A program made the translations under genes and the position numbers. From positions 22,389,033 through 22,453,032 of the forward strand of contig JAJKFL010000014.1 of assembly GCA_021186555.1 (NCBI GenBank): a stretch of 64,000 nucleotides of DNA, given 5' to 3'. The notes under the pieces are model-generated. The model was not told the DNA's origin and did no database searches. It saw nothing but the letters and a program-made list of their open reading frames with translations. Shown here piece by piece: positions 1-12,312 of this stretch. This stretch comes from Reticulitermes speratus. Its lineage: Eukaryota > Arthropoda > Insecta > Blattodea > Rhinotermitidae. Each line of letters starts with the position of its first letter. Within the stretch, counting starts at the first letter, position 1.

Positions 1-1460
1 TGTAATTTAATAATCATGAAACGAGACAACTAAGTAATTTAATAAACTCCCTGTTAATATATATAGACTTTCTTGAAAAGTTTATAGTTACGTAGCTGGT
101 CAATATATGTCTCGCCTTGTGTGGAATCCCACAGTTTAATACCGTTGTAACAAAACCCAACCAAAAGCCCTTAGGCTGGACCTGAGGAATTCAATTTACA
201 TCTTGACTTATTATCCGTGTAATATCTATTTTAATATTATTCGCACGCATATGTACCTGAATCCTCCTAATAATCTCTATTGTCCGTACACATTTGTCTG
301 GTACCTCAGGCATGCTACATACCCCGACCACCTTTTTCTTCTTGATGTACTTGTTCTTACATTGTTAAGTAAAATGAACAAAATATGTAACTCTTTGTTC
401 TGCTCTGGGCTGTATAGCTTATTATTTTTATATATAAATGTCCTTATTTTTTAAAACTCTCAGTAGACTGTGGGTTATTGCATTCAGAACGGGTGGTAAA
501 TTTTCGCATCCATATCACAGCGAATTATGTACTTTTGTATATTTTAATGTGTGAGTAGAAGTACAAATTATATATTTAAATAATCTCTTGAAACTGTATC
601 GGCAGTTATGGAGAATCTGACTTTGCAAGTGAACAGCAGAAAACTACACGCTCTTAGATTACAAGAAGAACAGAAGTTGATCGGGATGCACGTTCTAAAT
701 AACTGCAGATGAACTGGCTTGACATGACGGAACGTCATAATTTAGAATGCTATTGGTAAATCGTATTCAGCCTTTTGCCGGACATTTTTGTTGCGTAAAG
801 AATATGTGCCAGTTCATGAGTAGTAAGTGACAAAAATAAAATATAATAATAGAGGCAGTTACGATGTGTGAAACTACAAACATACGGAATAGGCACGTAA
901 GGTTTACGACGCCTGCTCGGAACACCTTATTTGTAGTTGAATTCGTAATTTATTAGAAGGATGATTCATTTTAGAGAAAGAGAGGGAAATATGGCATATG
1001 GAGTATTACGTATACAGAGCCTAAGTGTTTTGTTTTGCAGAGGTCTTAATTGATATGGAAACTATAATAGACCAAAGGAAATTGGAAAACTTCCAGTTTT
1101 TGTGTTCCTTTTTTTCCGATAAGTTTTTCTTTCTCTTGTAATTTAGACCGTATTACCTTATCAGATCTTTTTTATGTGGAAGATAAATTGGTCATTGATT
1201 GAACTTAAAATGGTATATATTGTGACGATTTATTACACAGCTCCAGCGTTCGCATGTAAGGGTATATGTATACCGCTACACTTCAATTTCCGCGTAGGAT
1301 CTGATTATCAGTTGGCCAGAGGAGCACTTAGTATTACATTACAGTCTTTAGTATTGTTTCTCTTCCTGCATTTTTAAGTGATGAACTGTTATTAATAAAT
1401 GTAGAGTATGTTAAGCATAAAGAACAATTCGAATCAAAGTTGCCCCATTAAAGGCAAGGT
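1..1460. other. AT-rich unique sequence, no gene seen
   Basis: The longest open frame here (203-454, 83 codons) has no recognisable domain and the composition of chance frames in AT-rich DNA. I see no repeat, tRNA-like box or splice-bounded exon. Confidence 0.6.
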
Positions 1461-1650
1461 CAACCTTATAAGGAAGTATTTCATACCGCGCAGTAAACAT
1501 AGTTCATGTAGGCTGTAAAACCGGTTAGTTAATGTTGTTTACGAAAATAATTGGGGGTTTCCGAAAACCGTACAACACACACAATGCACTGTGGGCAGAA
1601 CGTAGGATTTTTTAATGTTGAACCTGGTGGTACGGGAAGTAACATCTAGG
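1461..1650 (+). repeat. Diverged dispersed repeat R1, copy 1
   Basis: This segment aligns by eye with 26651-26860. Shared blocks in the same order are TACCGCGCAGTAA, a CAGT/GGTTAG(C/T)TAATG block, a CACACA run followed by CTGTGGGCAG, and a final AACCT-GTAC-GTAAC block. Spacing is conserved to within a few bases although many positions differ, so these are old copies of one element. I recognise no coding sequence or tRNA-like promoter in it, and the class is unknown. Confidence 0.6.
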
Positions 1651-2039
1651 CTTAAATGGCTGTGGGTATTATATTGTATTCTTAACCAGTTTCCTACTCT
1701 GGCTTAGCGAATATTATTACTATAATTTACTGACTTACTGAATATTAGTACTTAATTTCACTACAGTGTATGGAAGTTTTGATTGTCGCCAAACTTACAA
1801 ACAAATTGCATCTCCTACGAAAGTGATCATTCTTGTTGAAAATGTTGAGCCTCTTTCATATTTTTATGTAACAGTAAACAGTACCAGATATTTGAAAGGC
1901 TCGAACATAAGAAGCGCCTTATTTGAAGTAATGCATGGCGCTATTATGCAAGTATTTATGTTACAGAAATCATTACGGACACTTGATCAAAATTAGAATA
2001 CAGAGTAAAGGGGGAATGGTAGAATAGAGTTTTGCTCTA

Positions 2040-2200
2040 TTGGGACGTTACGTGACGTAGGTTGGCAGCTATTTAGCGACGATCCGGAACATCCTATCTG
2101 TCCCTAAACGTCGGTAACCCGCTGCCAACCTACGCAGCGTAACATCCCAGATGAACGAAGGCTTCAGCCGCACCGCAGTGGAAGCCTGAAATCTCGCAAT
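2040..2200. repeat. Family B inverted-repeat element, copy with short arms
   Basis: Positions 2041-2069 and 2122-2150 are inverted repeats of about 29 bp with roughly five mismatches. Between them lies a TAAACGTCGGTAA block, the decayed form of the family B GAAACGTCGG module. The right end (2150-2200) continues into the family B terminal sequence, related to copies at 12.3, 20.3 and 60.8 kb. It is non-coding. The left terminal extension found in other copies is missing, so this is a 5'-shortened copy. Confidence 0.6.
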
Positions 2201-3752
2201 GAGAGAATACGTGAAAGAAGAAGTTTATGAGTCCCCAGAATATATCTCATTCTCGACGTATAGCCTCAACACTGACTGACCTGTTATTGAATTCTGCAAT
2301 TTATTGTTCTACGGTCTGTATTTTGCTGCAAGGTTTAAATTGGCAAATGCAAGTTGAGGATTGTTACGACTTTGAAGAAGAAAGACAACAAATCAGTTTG
2401 GACTAAATCTCTCTGTTATTACTAGGGTGTGGTTTCTTCGTTCCTGTGTCGAAATATCTATTTCTACTGAGAGAAAAATACGGTGTTTCAGAAAAACTGA
2501 AGAGGAAAACGAATTTTTGTAATTAATTTCTTCGTTGACGCGGCAGTACGTTTTTAATTTAGCAGTAAAATATTTTTTCAGCAGACTTGACTGTAATTTG
2601 TTACCGAAGTGTCGGATGAGTTTGCTGCCTCTTTCTTCAGGGTATTTGATGAAAGAATACGTTGCGGGGTGAATTGTTTGCATCATATATGGAGAGTGTT
2701 AGGCGATGGTGGCAGCGAGCCTATAGGGGAGGAGGTGCTGTGGGGTGTGCAGAGTCACGTGTAGAGCCAGCTGGAGTTAGGAATGAAACAGGAGCAGGAA
2801 AACCTAAAATCACACAAGTTCCTAAACCTGTTGTTACGGAAATTTAATCAGGAATATATTATTTTTTTTGGATCGTTTAAGCGCTATGTAGTTGTGGTTA
2901 ATATCATGTGTTTACAATAAGATACGTAAAGATTTACATTATCATGACAAGGCCTGACGTTGACAGTGGTAAGAATGTTGTGTTGAAGTTTGTTATAACA
3001 GTTAATACCTGCAATTTAAAGGAAGTGAATTATGAAACAAAACTGGTGATCAGTAGGTAGTATTCACACTGTAGCCAATCAGTTGTATTTTATAGACAAA
3101 ACAGAGGTCAGGTAATCTGATTGATACCATCATTAGCACTGAGTAGTGTCCCCATGAGCGATTGTGAGTTAGGTCAATGGCTGTGCTATTCGGTTAAGTA
3201 ATTGACGCCAATTGTGTTGGAACAGAGGTGTTGTGGCTTGCTATTAGCATGGGTGAGGATAATGCTAAACCATTTGGAGGCACGCCATTGACTCAGCAAA
3301 CATAGACTGCAATTTCATAATCAGAAATCTACCTCCGAACTGTTCAGAAGTATATCAGCAAATTTCCATTATGTAATTATAATGTCTACTACCTGAAAAT
3401 GGGTCAGCGAGAGAGGGGTAATATACGATACAGCTAAATTAAATTCTACCGCTCTGTCGGTATGTAACTGATAATTTACGAAACTTTTGAGAGTGTTTGG
3501 ACCATTGACAAGCTATGGTCGTGACCAAAGTAGTAAATCTTACATACGTTATCTGATATTGCATGAAGAGTAGCGCTTACCTGGTGCTTCTGTGACATTT
3601 TGTATCCTATGAAATTGTTACAGGTGTACATTTAGTTCTATACGCTTAAATCGAAGATGCATTAAAAGTCAGAATCTCTTGGTCAGCAGACATTCGTGTG
3701 AAGTTTTATGCTTTTTTAAGTTTTTACAGTAAATTACAGTTATGCTTAAGCA
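2201..3752. other. No gene or repeat recognised
   Basis: Short frames at 2393-2686 (minus) and 2662-2847 (plus) show no family features. The sequence looks unique. Confidence 0.5.
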
Positions 3753-3770
3753 ATCGATAATATTATCGAT
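3753..3770. repeat. Perfect 18-bp palindrome
   Basis: ATCGATAATATTATCGAT is an exact palindrome holding two ATCGAT sites in mirror arrangement. In flies, TATCGATA-type sites bind DREF and CGATA clusters bind BEAF-32. No promoter context is visible here, so a regulatory role is speculative. Confidence 0.5.
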
Positions 3771-4309
3771 CTCTTAAAGTACAATTCCTCCTCCATTACA
3801 GTTTCTTGGTTCTGCATCACATGACGCCCACACCACAACACAACATGAATAGGTGATGGGGCTAGATCATTTCTTTTTAATTCTCTGGCATTTTTTTGTA
3901 AACTGTAATAAAATGCGCGTTAATTTTGGCCGTACTAAATTTTTGTACCGTTCAAAATTTTGTACCTTCACGTTTAGGTACGGTGATGCATAACTCATCA
4001 ACTAAATTTAAATTACGTTAAATTGGCGTGTTATAAAGTAGCAGAGAAACGATTGCACTTAATGTCATCAACATGGAGCTGAGTGTATTGAAGTAACACA
4101 GCTAATGGTTGCAGGGTAAATTGCGTTTCTGATGCTTAAAAACGTTTGATTTAAAAAAGCTCTTTCTATTATTAACGCCATATGAAACAGAAAGGTTGAA
4201 AGCATGGTTGTTTTATTCCAATGAGAGTGTAGAGTTCTCACTATAAATTTGATTTACACTAAATATTCTTAGCTAAATTTCACGTTGTATTCACCGTGCA
4301 TCTTGATAA

Positions 4310-4797
4310 CCAATTAAAAGTTTTAGAAACCAACATATGCACTATATTCTCATAAGTAAGTCAGTTACCCCTACATATGTTTCGGCTTCTAACAAGCCAT
4401 CCTCAGGGGGTCAAAGTTTTACGTATGCTTTACATCTATTAGTTCAATTTTTAAGCAACTTTTACATCCACATACAATAAAATAAATCTTAATTCCCAAT
4501 GGATTATGGTATTATTACTTCCAGCTGTCGAATTATGTAAACTCCAGGGGAATGTGTTTTACTAGTTTTCCATAAAATGATAAAAGTTTCTCTAAAAATA
4601 CATGTCTATTGTTGTTTATAAAATTAATGGCAGTCCTGTTTTTGTATACAGGTTATCTCAAGTGGGTTGAAGTTACCCTGTATTATGTTGTTACGTGTCC
4701 TGTGTTGTGATCTGCACCAGCCGAAACATATGTAGGGGTAACTGACTTACTTATAAGAATATAGTGCATATGTTTATTTCTAAAACTTTTAATTCTT
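4310..4797. repeat. Family A inverted-repeat element, copy A1
   Basis: The left arm (4310-4388) and right arm (4719-4795) are inverted repeats of about 77 bp with few mismatches, separated by about 330 bp. Reading outward from the centre, both arms carry GCCGAAACATATGTAGGGG and then a matching CATATGT about 35 bp further on. The left arm also keeps the upstream CTGAGGA box and a small hairpin, described separately at 4332-4406. The spacer has no coding potential. The same outward module recurs at 59164-59332 and 62083-62332. The element could be a foldback or MITE-like transposon, or a Penelope-like or retrozyme derivative. I see no clear target duplication. Confidence 0.75.
4332..4406 (-). 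ncRNA. Hammerhead-ribozyme-like module, left arm of A1
   Basis: Read on the minus strand, the order is: CTGAGGA (4406-4400), matching the CUGANGA box; a hairpin at 4399-4384 with GGCTT pairing AAGCC around a GTTAG loop; GAAA (4383-4380); then CATATG (4379-4374), which pairs with CATATG at 4339-4334. The last A of GAAA pairs with the T at 4333, and 4332 (T) is the expected cleavage nucleotide. Flanking GG/CC could start stem I. One thing departs from the classical fold: an unpaired T sits between CTGAGGA and stem II, and stem I is short with an internal loop. That the segment can form these helices is seen in the sequence; ribozyme activity is inference. Confidence 0.4.
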
Positions 4798-5649
4798 AAC
4801 TAATTTAATTTAGGATATACGGGGTTCCAAACGAAAGTTCTTCCTTTTCTGAGGGGGGGGGGGTAATTGACAGTTAAAAGAAGATGGTTCTGTCTGTATA
4901 TTAGCATCTTTGCGTGGGAGTTAAGTACCAATTTTATAATGCATAATCCTCTCTTTTTAACTTTTATAGTCGCGTAGAATTACGTAAAATATGCGCTTGT
5001 TAAGTGTAAGAGCTTTCCTGCTGGTTTCCCAAAATTGATAGCGGGTTGTTATGGGTAGCGTCCAAGTGTTCGCGCATTGTTGCAGATGCTATGTGTTCCC
5101 GCATTTAAAACACTATCTTTTGTATGCGTCCTACTGGCTTTAATGTTCATTCCTCAGCTTTAATATCGCCATACATAGCTACCAAAATTGTGACTTACGA
5201 GCGCAAAGAACGTAAAATTTTCATTCTGAAATGCTATACTATTCCACTCTCCAGTGTTTAGAAACGCTCAAATCTGTTTACTTGTTTATTTTAAAATTGA
5301 TGGACCATAATTACAACCTGTGACTTTCCGGTTAAATCCCTTTCCACTGGAAAATGTAACATTGATAGAATTTATCACAGTGCGGTTAACTTTACTGATA
5401 CCCAGCAAAGGTAATTAAAAAGCAAATTAAATTTACTTTTAAGCACAGTAGGGAACTGTGTATACGAGTATGTACATTTGACGTTTTGTTCTATAAAAAC
5501 CTTTATTCTGTGTATCGTGGTTTGAGTTTTTATTTTGTTTGTGTTAGTGCGGTTGCTCAAGCATTAAAATAGAGGGTGTGAGGGTAATTTCCGAATGAAA
5601 CTCAATTTTGGAAAACGAACTTCTTCACTAGTGTGTGCAGTGATACTGA
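4798..5649. other. Unique AT-rich stretch with an 11-base G run
   Basis: A G run occupies 4853-4863. Nothing else stands out; the frame at 5375-5560 (minus) has no recognisable content. Confidence 0.5.
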
Positions 5650-5812
5650 ACGTAGGCCGTGCCTTTGCTGAGGCGGTTAGTCGCTGGCCCCCCGTCGCGG
5701 AGGTCCGGATTCAGTCCCGGCCCAATTCGACTGGGGTGTGTAGTGGTAAACGTGCACTGGGACTGGTTTATGTCCGAGTGTTTAAGTTTTCCCGGTTAAT
5801 AACTTGACACTT
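5650..5812 (+). repeat. tRNA-derived SINE, type 3
   Basis: A tRNA-like head is followed by a B-box-like element at 5702-5718 (GGTCCGGATTCAGTCCC) and then a body containing GTGTGTAGTGGTAAACGTG and a TTTATGTCCGAGTGTTTAAG block. The body aligns with 37890-38110, which shares the GTG-TGGTA, CACTGGG and TCCGAGT blocks in order. The internal B box implies RNA polymerase III transcription by analogy with other SINEs. The head is too imperfect to be a functional tRNA. Confidence 0.6.
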
Positions 5813-8800
5813 ATGCTCCATACTCATACATTCTTACAATGTCGATGCTATGTTATATTAGCAAGTCTCTGCAAATGTAAATCTTGAGAGACTAAATATA
5901 ATTTATTTACCTAAAACATAACTGCGAAATAGTCAGTGGAGTTGGTGGGTTATGGTGCTTCTACTGGATTTATAAATTTGCATATTCGGTTCAGTTAAAA
6001 TACTTCACGCCACCTCGTCATCGGTTACGTAATATCTGAGCTGCTTAGAGGAAAACTAAGAATGAGTTTGTGCGTTCTGTACGGCTTTTGACCAGATCCG
6101 TGTATTAAATGAATTTCAGTCAAATACACTGATTGTTCAGTGTCGAAAAATTTAAAGCTGAGCGTGTATATGCTTGTGATACTTTTTTAAATTTATAATC
6201 CCTTATTAGTCCGTGCTACATATAAGCTAAGAGCTTAAGAAAATGTGTATGTTACAGATTGTACATTGCTTGCATTTGTACCGCTAGCTGTTTTAAGACC
6301 ATTCATTAAATGGAATAATTTTCTATTTACAAAATATAAAAATTAAGGTCTAAATTTAGGCCATAATCCTTTCTGTGACGTGTGATCAATGGACTAGAAA
6401 TGTTGTAGTCTACGTCTATGGAAATAACTGAACTCATAACTATGTTAGGATATTTACTTCGCCCCTGAAGGAATTATATACGTTTCTTGTATTGTTATAA
6501 TTTTGTTCTTTGATGTAGCGTTTAATTAATCTTTTGATCACATCAAATAGTGATGTGTGTTCGTACGTTTATTTGGTAGGAACTGGGCCAGAATCTTTTG
6601 TTTTAAACGTGAAGCTGATTTATAGAAAATATGACGTGCCTCAGCTTTACATGCTAGGACCTATGTGGTTCTTACGATACAACCATAATCGTTTCAAGGT
6701 TTGATAATGTCAGCTTGCGATAACACTTCCGTTTATGTTAGTACGATTTTATTGGTGTTAGGTGTTTATGCATACGCTCAGACTGATCATCTTGCACGGG
6801 GTATTACTTGACGTTTCGTACGATTTTAAAACCACCTCCTCATTAGCGTACTTATTGGTATGTATACGGTGAAGTATCAGCAATTTAACCATTTAAATCA
6901 CAGTAGTTGCTGTATATGCCGTCTTATTTAAAATTATGGGTAAAATAAGATGTTCGTGTTTATCTTAAAAGATGATTTGTCCCTGTAAATTTCTTGTTTC
7001 CGTAGAGGTATTATCTTTTGTTTCTGCTGAGGGTCGCTCTGAGTATATTACTGATTCAGCAAGCAATTTGCTTGGCTGAGCAAAAGAGCTAGGTCAATGC
7101 GAATTCCGAACTAAACAGTTGCCCTTCAAAGGAAAGTAAAAAATAGGAGAATGCCCTCTGATCTGCATTAACTTTTACAGTCTCTGAATACTGAAACAGA
7201 GGAACTTGCAAATACCGTGTATGGGGAAACTGCGGATTCTTGTAATATTCTGTCAGGTGGTATATATACGTAATAGCCACTGTGTTTCATACGGTTAATC
7301 GAAGTAAAACGTGGCCTTGATGTATATTGTACATTCTGTAACAAAATGTATGTATGTTGCCGACTGTGCAGTTCTTGGGATTTAAATGAAGCTAATTATT
7401 TCTTTATTTGCTCGTTCCTAATTTTGCACATTACAAACTTCTACTAGAAATCCTGTTCAATTTTTTAAGTGTTTTGTTATGTAAGCTAGAAGACAAGCGT
7501 CCGTGGCCTATATCTAGGTTATTGTAACACCTCCAGATTTGTTTGACTGAACTAAATACATCTCTAGTCGAGCCACTTCACCTTATCTGAGAAGCAATAT
7601 GTTCTGTGGGCACACAAATTACGCACATCTGACACGCTTCCCGCTAAAAATTGTGAAGTTAAGCTGTCATAATTTTGTACTAAGTGTAGGCGTACGTGGA
7701 TTCTTAATTGCTGCTCAGAAGTTTCAACTCCCAAACAAAGTAAAAAATAAACCTATATGTGAAATTTGTTGTGATGTGTCTACTCTGGTCCTCTGTCTCC
7801 TTTCATTTCTGCAATCCACAGATTACTTAAGCCTTTGTCGACTCCATAGACGTAAATTAGCTTCTACGTCTTTATTCCTTCCTGGTTTAGTAAGGTGTTT
7901 GTTTATATAATTAAAAGTTATTGTGCGCATTCCAGAATATTTTATTCGTTTACGTGATCTGCAAAGTATGGAGATTTAGTGGGTCTCCGCTGCTACCAAT
8001 GTCCAGTCTTTTAAAGCCATAAATTTTTGGACAGTTTGAACTGAAAGTATTTAAAACAGTTTGATTGCTAGTTTTCTCTCTCGTTACAAATACTCAGGAC
8101 AGCAGGCCATATCGATACACTACTTCTATAAATTTTCCTCCATTTCGTGTGCTATTTGGTAAAAATTCTAGATTACCCGATGTTTTTAGTTTAACCTTTT
8201 TTAAACCTTAGTGGTATCCGTGTGTGCTGTCTTATTTATGTTACCGATTTCCAAATTTTTCTCACTGTATGTATTTACGTGTTTGGCGTGATTTTCAGAA
8301 AAAGTAACTATTATTTCTTCAGCAGCATTGACCGTTTGGCTTTTGTCATGGAAACATTGTGTTTTCTGTGTGGAACTGAACGTTTATGTAATTCAGGATC
8401 TTTCTTCCTGTAAAGGGTTAACAATAAAAGTTTTCATTTACAGCAATCCTGCTTAACTCACAGGCTGTTACACTAAGTTTACAAAATCTACAGTTGCATT
8501 TTGCAGTAATATGTTTTTAACTGTACCATTTAACTCCCGTGATGAGATATTATTATACAATTTTGTTTATTTGTAATTGACGTAATTTAATCAGTGGATG
8601 CATGGCTAGTTACAGTGCTTAACTGGTATGAGAGGTACTTCCTGCACGGTAAGCGTAGGCTTAATTTCCGGTGCAGTGGACCCTCTTGCTATTGAAATAG
8701 GATACTCTATTTAGTCTGTAGTTAGATGCACTTGCAGGACGAGATCTCTTGTACGTTACAGAGATGCTTCTCTGCTAACAGTTTCAGTTTTCACTGCGAT

Positions 8801-9079
8801 CAGTGGAATCAACCCACTTGCTGAAGTTCTGAATAACACTTGACTGGGTAACTGAGGAGTACTAATATTACAACGTGAAGTCCTAATTACTCTGTAAAGA
8901 GAAATTTTGAAGGCTGAGACTTCAGTTTTATTAAGGTTTTCTTCTAAATTTGTCATAAACGCCCATATGATAAAGTAATTTCAGTTAAATTCCTTTGTTT
9001 AAATGCCTTGAAAACAACTAAGTACTCACAAGTAAACACTATACCAACACATGCACATGCTATGCTCCAATGTAACATG
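5813..9079. other. 3.3 kb with no gene or repeat recognised
   Basis: The longest frame (7599-7910, 103 codons, plus) is cysteine-rich but matches nothing I know and has no splice-site framing. This is the longest apparently unique stretch in the first half of the window. Confidence 0.5.
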
Positions 9080-9535
9080 TTAGCAGTTTAAGTCCAATAT
9101 GCTGGTGAAAAGAGTCTTCTTGTTGAATGCTGCTTTTGCCATAGCAACCCTGGATTTAATTTCGCTTTACATCGTGTATAATTTATCACGCTCCCAGAGA
9201 GTTTAAATATTCCACATTCTCCGGTTGTTTTTGATCGATCATAATCTGCATTGGGTATGGTTGCCTTGAGATTCTCATTTCCTTAGTTTTTTCCACAATC
9301 GTTTCCATTCCATAGCATCTTCCAATTTCACTTAGTGTATCAACCATGCCCTGGAGCACCTTTTCTTCCCTAGCCAGTAGCACAAGGTCGTCTGCATATT
9401 TCACAGTGCGAATTACTTGTCCTATTTTGAAGTCTCCAAACCCTTCAGGAGCTTCCTTGGTAACGTACTCGCTGTATAAGTTGAACAGAATCGGTGACAG
9501 AGAGTAAGCTTGTCAAACTCCTTTTCCAAACGTTA
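9080..9535 (-). pseudogene. LINE reverse transcriptase fragment, decayed
   Basis: On the minus strand the fragment reads SLSPILFNLYSEYV, then the catalytic YADDLVLLA box near 9390, then EKTKEMRISRQPYPMQ and VEYLNSLGA, ending at a stop near 9183. After a frame change it resumes as SEIKSRVAMAKAAFNKK down to about 9080. These are the palm and early thumb motifs of a non-LTR retrotransposon reverse transcriptase, in the right order. Only about 150 codons remain of an enzyme usually of several hundred. An in-frame TGA at 9513-9515 sits where the family has the arginine of a VRQG motif, consistent with a CGA to TGA change. The element copied RNA into DNA at the target site; this copy is dead. The LINE tail at 35205-35640 continues the same protein type and may belong to the same family. 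Confidence 0.85.
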
Positions 9536-9569
9536 TTATTAGTGCTGTTTTTATTACTATTATTGTTTT

Positions 9570-10111
9570 ATTTCATTCAATTTTATTTAATTCTCATTTA
9601 TTAAAGTGCCAACTTAACAGTGCAAAGGCCAATTACAAAACTAACATAAAATAACTGACCACAAATTACATAAAGAAACACACAAGCACACAATAAAATA
9701 ACAAAAATTAGATTTATGACTTAAATTGAAACACAAATTAGCTAAATAATTAAAACCATAACTCGAATGAAACATGCTGCTAGCGTAAAATCTCTTTCAG
9801 AAATCTATTTCTTTACTAAATGTATCTTTATCACTGTAAAGTAGGTAACTTAGAACATCAAGGGCGCATGTATAGTTGTAAGAAATAGGAGGAAAATAAC
9901 GAGGGAAGCATAGACCTGCAAACTTCCGCTGGATACGTTCCATCTTGTTGGCATCAGTATTCGCAATATTATTCCAGCCAAGTGAGGCATATTCTAATTC
10001 CGATCTAACGCAGGTGAAATATAACAATAAACAACAAATAGTCGAAAGAGAGTAGGTCAGCGTACTATGTGTCCCAAAATTTTGGGTGACATAAAATGCG
10101 TAGCGTGACAT
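9570..10111 (-). pseudogene. Jockey-like LINE 3' end: RT C-terminus and 3' UTR
   Basis: The minus-strand frame 10111-9797 contains LLYFTCVRSELEYASLGWN followed by NKMERIQRKFAGLCFPRYF. This is the conserved region just after the reverse transcriptase domain of Jockey/CR1-type LINEs (the LVRSKLEYAS-VW and IQ-RF-LC blocks). The frame ends early compared with the family. Below it, 9796-9570 is an A-rich 3' untranslated tail containing GTAATTGGCCTTTGCACTGT, which recurs in related form at 53070-53130. The 5' part of the element is missing, as usual for LINE insertions truncated during reverse transcription. A TAA microsatellite abuts the truncated 5' end. Confidence 0.8.
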
Positions 10112-10115
10112 TAAA

Positions 10116-10158
<43 letters not shown>
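10116..10158. repeat. (TAA)n microsatellite
   Basis: About 14 near-perfect AAT units lie immediately next to the truncated 5' end of the LINE remnant at 9570-10111. Confidence 0.9.
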
Positions 10159-12074
10159 TAAACCGTGTCTAAATATCTGCAAAACAATCCGAATGAAATC
10201 CTAGGTACACGTCAAATGCTCGTAGGTACAGAGATGCACTAGGAAGTTTATATTGCACGATATGCAAGTATAGGAAATACATGCTGCCAGAAAGTGGTCC
10301 GTCTGTCTTTAAAGCTGAATTTATTGACATTTATTTATTTATTTATGTGTTTTAATTTACTTCATAGTTTTGCCATCTAAATTTTCGATATAATACAATG
10401 GCAATCTAACCTCCCGTTTCACATTTAAAAAAACTGACTGTATTAATGTTGTTACGTTTGGAGACACTGTCCATTTCGTAGGGTATGTATGTTGTGCACG
10501 AAATATCGAGACTTGGCGCTACGTCCGTTAGGTACCTGTCATTTTACCGATTGTTTTATTTTTTAATCTCGGTCATATTTATGATGGTTTGAAAGGATGC
10601 TTGGTTAAATGCGCTGACCCCGAGGTCGACCTTGCAGTATATGTACTACCCAGTAACAAATACCGCTACATAAAGGCGGTCAATCATATAAATAAGGGGG
10701 TAGCACAAAATCCAGAAACCACTCTAAAGGATTCGAATGTAGATCTGTAAAACAAATTGGCTAATATTTTGGACATTGTTCATCTTTTAGGTTTACTGAA
10801 AATACGTCCTGCCGGAGACTGGAAAGTTTGTTTTTTCAATAAACCTAGATGATGTACAATGTTTAAAATGATGGTCAGGTTTACAACTCAAAAGGTATCG
10901 TTTCTGTCAAATTCATCTCTCAAAAAGGGCATCGTCCGACATAATAGTGTTATACTCGCCAGCCAGCCAGCATCACAAAGCTTTTCAAAGAAGCTGCTTA
11001 TTGGTATGCTGAGTAACCTTAGAGTTGAGCTGCTTCTGGATACAGATTTGACAATATCGTAGCAAATCCGATGGTATTACATTTGGATATGGACTGTATA
11101 AAAGAGTTTTGCATTGAATATTGTAAAATTTCTTAGGCCAGTTTTATACGTCATATGTATCGTAGTTTCTTTGTCCGCTGTATCATCATCATTTGCACTT
11201 AGTTATGCAAAAATAGACCAACCAGCAACCATGCTTGATAGTCTTTTGTTGCATAACTCCTTTAATTTTACATTGTATTTTGCTAATTCGAATGCTTCTT
11301 TCTGTCTCTTTTTATTCGAAAGGATTTCCGTAGAATCAGATCTGTTTTTTTTCACAGCATTTTTATTCGACAAGCCTTTTGAAAATGATTTTTGTTTTTC
11401 ACAATTCAGAAGTACGTAACGTAGGCTGGGATTTAAAACAGGAGAGCGCTGTGTATTGCTGAGGGCCTGTCCTTTCATCTTCCAATGATAGGTTGAGCTG
11501 ACTCTGTGACGAATGACGAAAAACCTCCCGAAACTGATAAATCTAGTTTATTACTACGATGGTTTCACTCCCTTTGTTGTTTTGTTTTGAAAAGTGAACA
11601 GGACATAATTATTAGCTCTTTTTTTTCAGAAAGAGGCAACGCGGGTGTAATAATTTAGTGATGCTGCTTGCTTCGTTGCAGATTCCCTTCGGTGTAATAT
11701 TAACTCTTGACGTGCTGCTTTGTATGTATGCAGACGTGTGTGTGTGTTTCCAGTCGTCGCATTTAACGTTCGTGATTCGTCACACCATGCGTAGTCACTC
11801 GCATGAAACTCGCTAGATATTAATAGTGTTTGTTGCTGGATTGTACTAAATGTATTTAAGATACTCCCTACTGAAAGCGCTGTGAGCTGGATGATGAAGT
11901 AATGTAGGGACCAGGGCAAATTTTCGTGTAATTTTTAAATAATATTTTCGAGATTTATTGAAGCAAGAAAGAAGATTTAGCAAATATTTTGCGTTATTTT
12001 CATTGATGTCTAAATGTTTCCAGATACACTGAATGCAGTAGGTACGCTTTTGTAGAAAATATCTTCTACGTATC
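10159..12074. other. No gene recognised
   Basis: Opposed open frames at 11114-11419 (plus) and 11203-11478 (minus) overlap, but neither has a domain or coding-like composition. Nothing else is seen. Confidence 0.5.
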
Positions 12075-12312
12075 GACGCCCTGTAGTCTGGTATTATTTT
12101 ACCAAACTTTAAGAGGAGCCTACTTCCTGCATACTACACTCTGAATAATGATGCAGTATGTTCCTCTGAAGAAGTGGTGAATGTCTACCAGACTACATGG
12201 TGTTAAATACCGCCATGATCCTTCAAAGCGTAAAGAACTACTCGCCCAATGACATAGCGTCACGTCACAGAAGAATTTAATCATCGGCAGCGCCACTATG
12301 AGAATCTAAAAC
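12075..12312. repeat. Family B inverted-repeat element
   Basis: Outward-facing GTCTGGTA blocks occur at 12090 (rightward) and 12190 (as TACCAGACTACA). The left end carries the reverse complement of GGGCGTC, the conserved cleavage-site-like triplet context of the family. CTGAAGA is present at 12159-12165. The centre is a hairpin in which GCATACT pairs with AGTATGTTC-type sequence. The right end (12250-12312) matches the terminal sequence shared with 2150-2200, 20262-20300 and 60800-60850. Non-coding. Confidence 0.6.
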
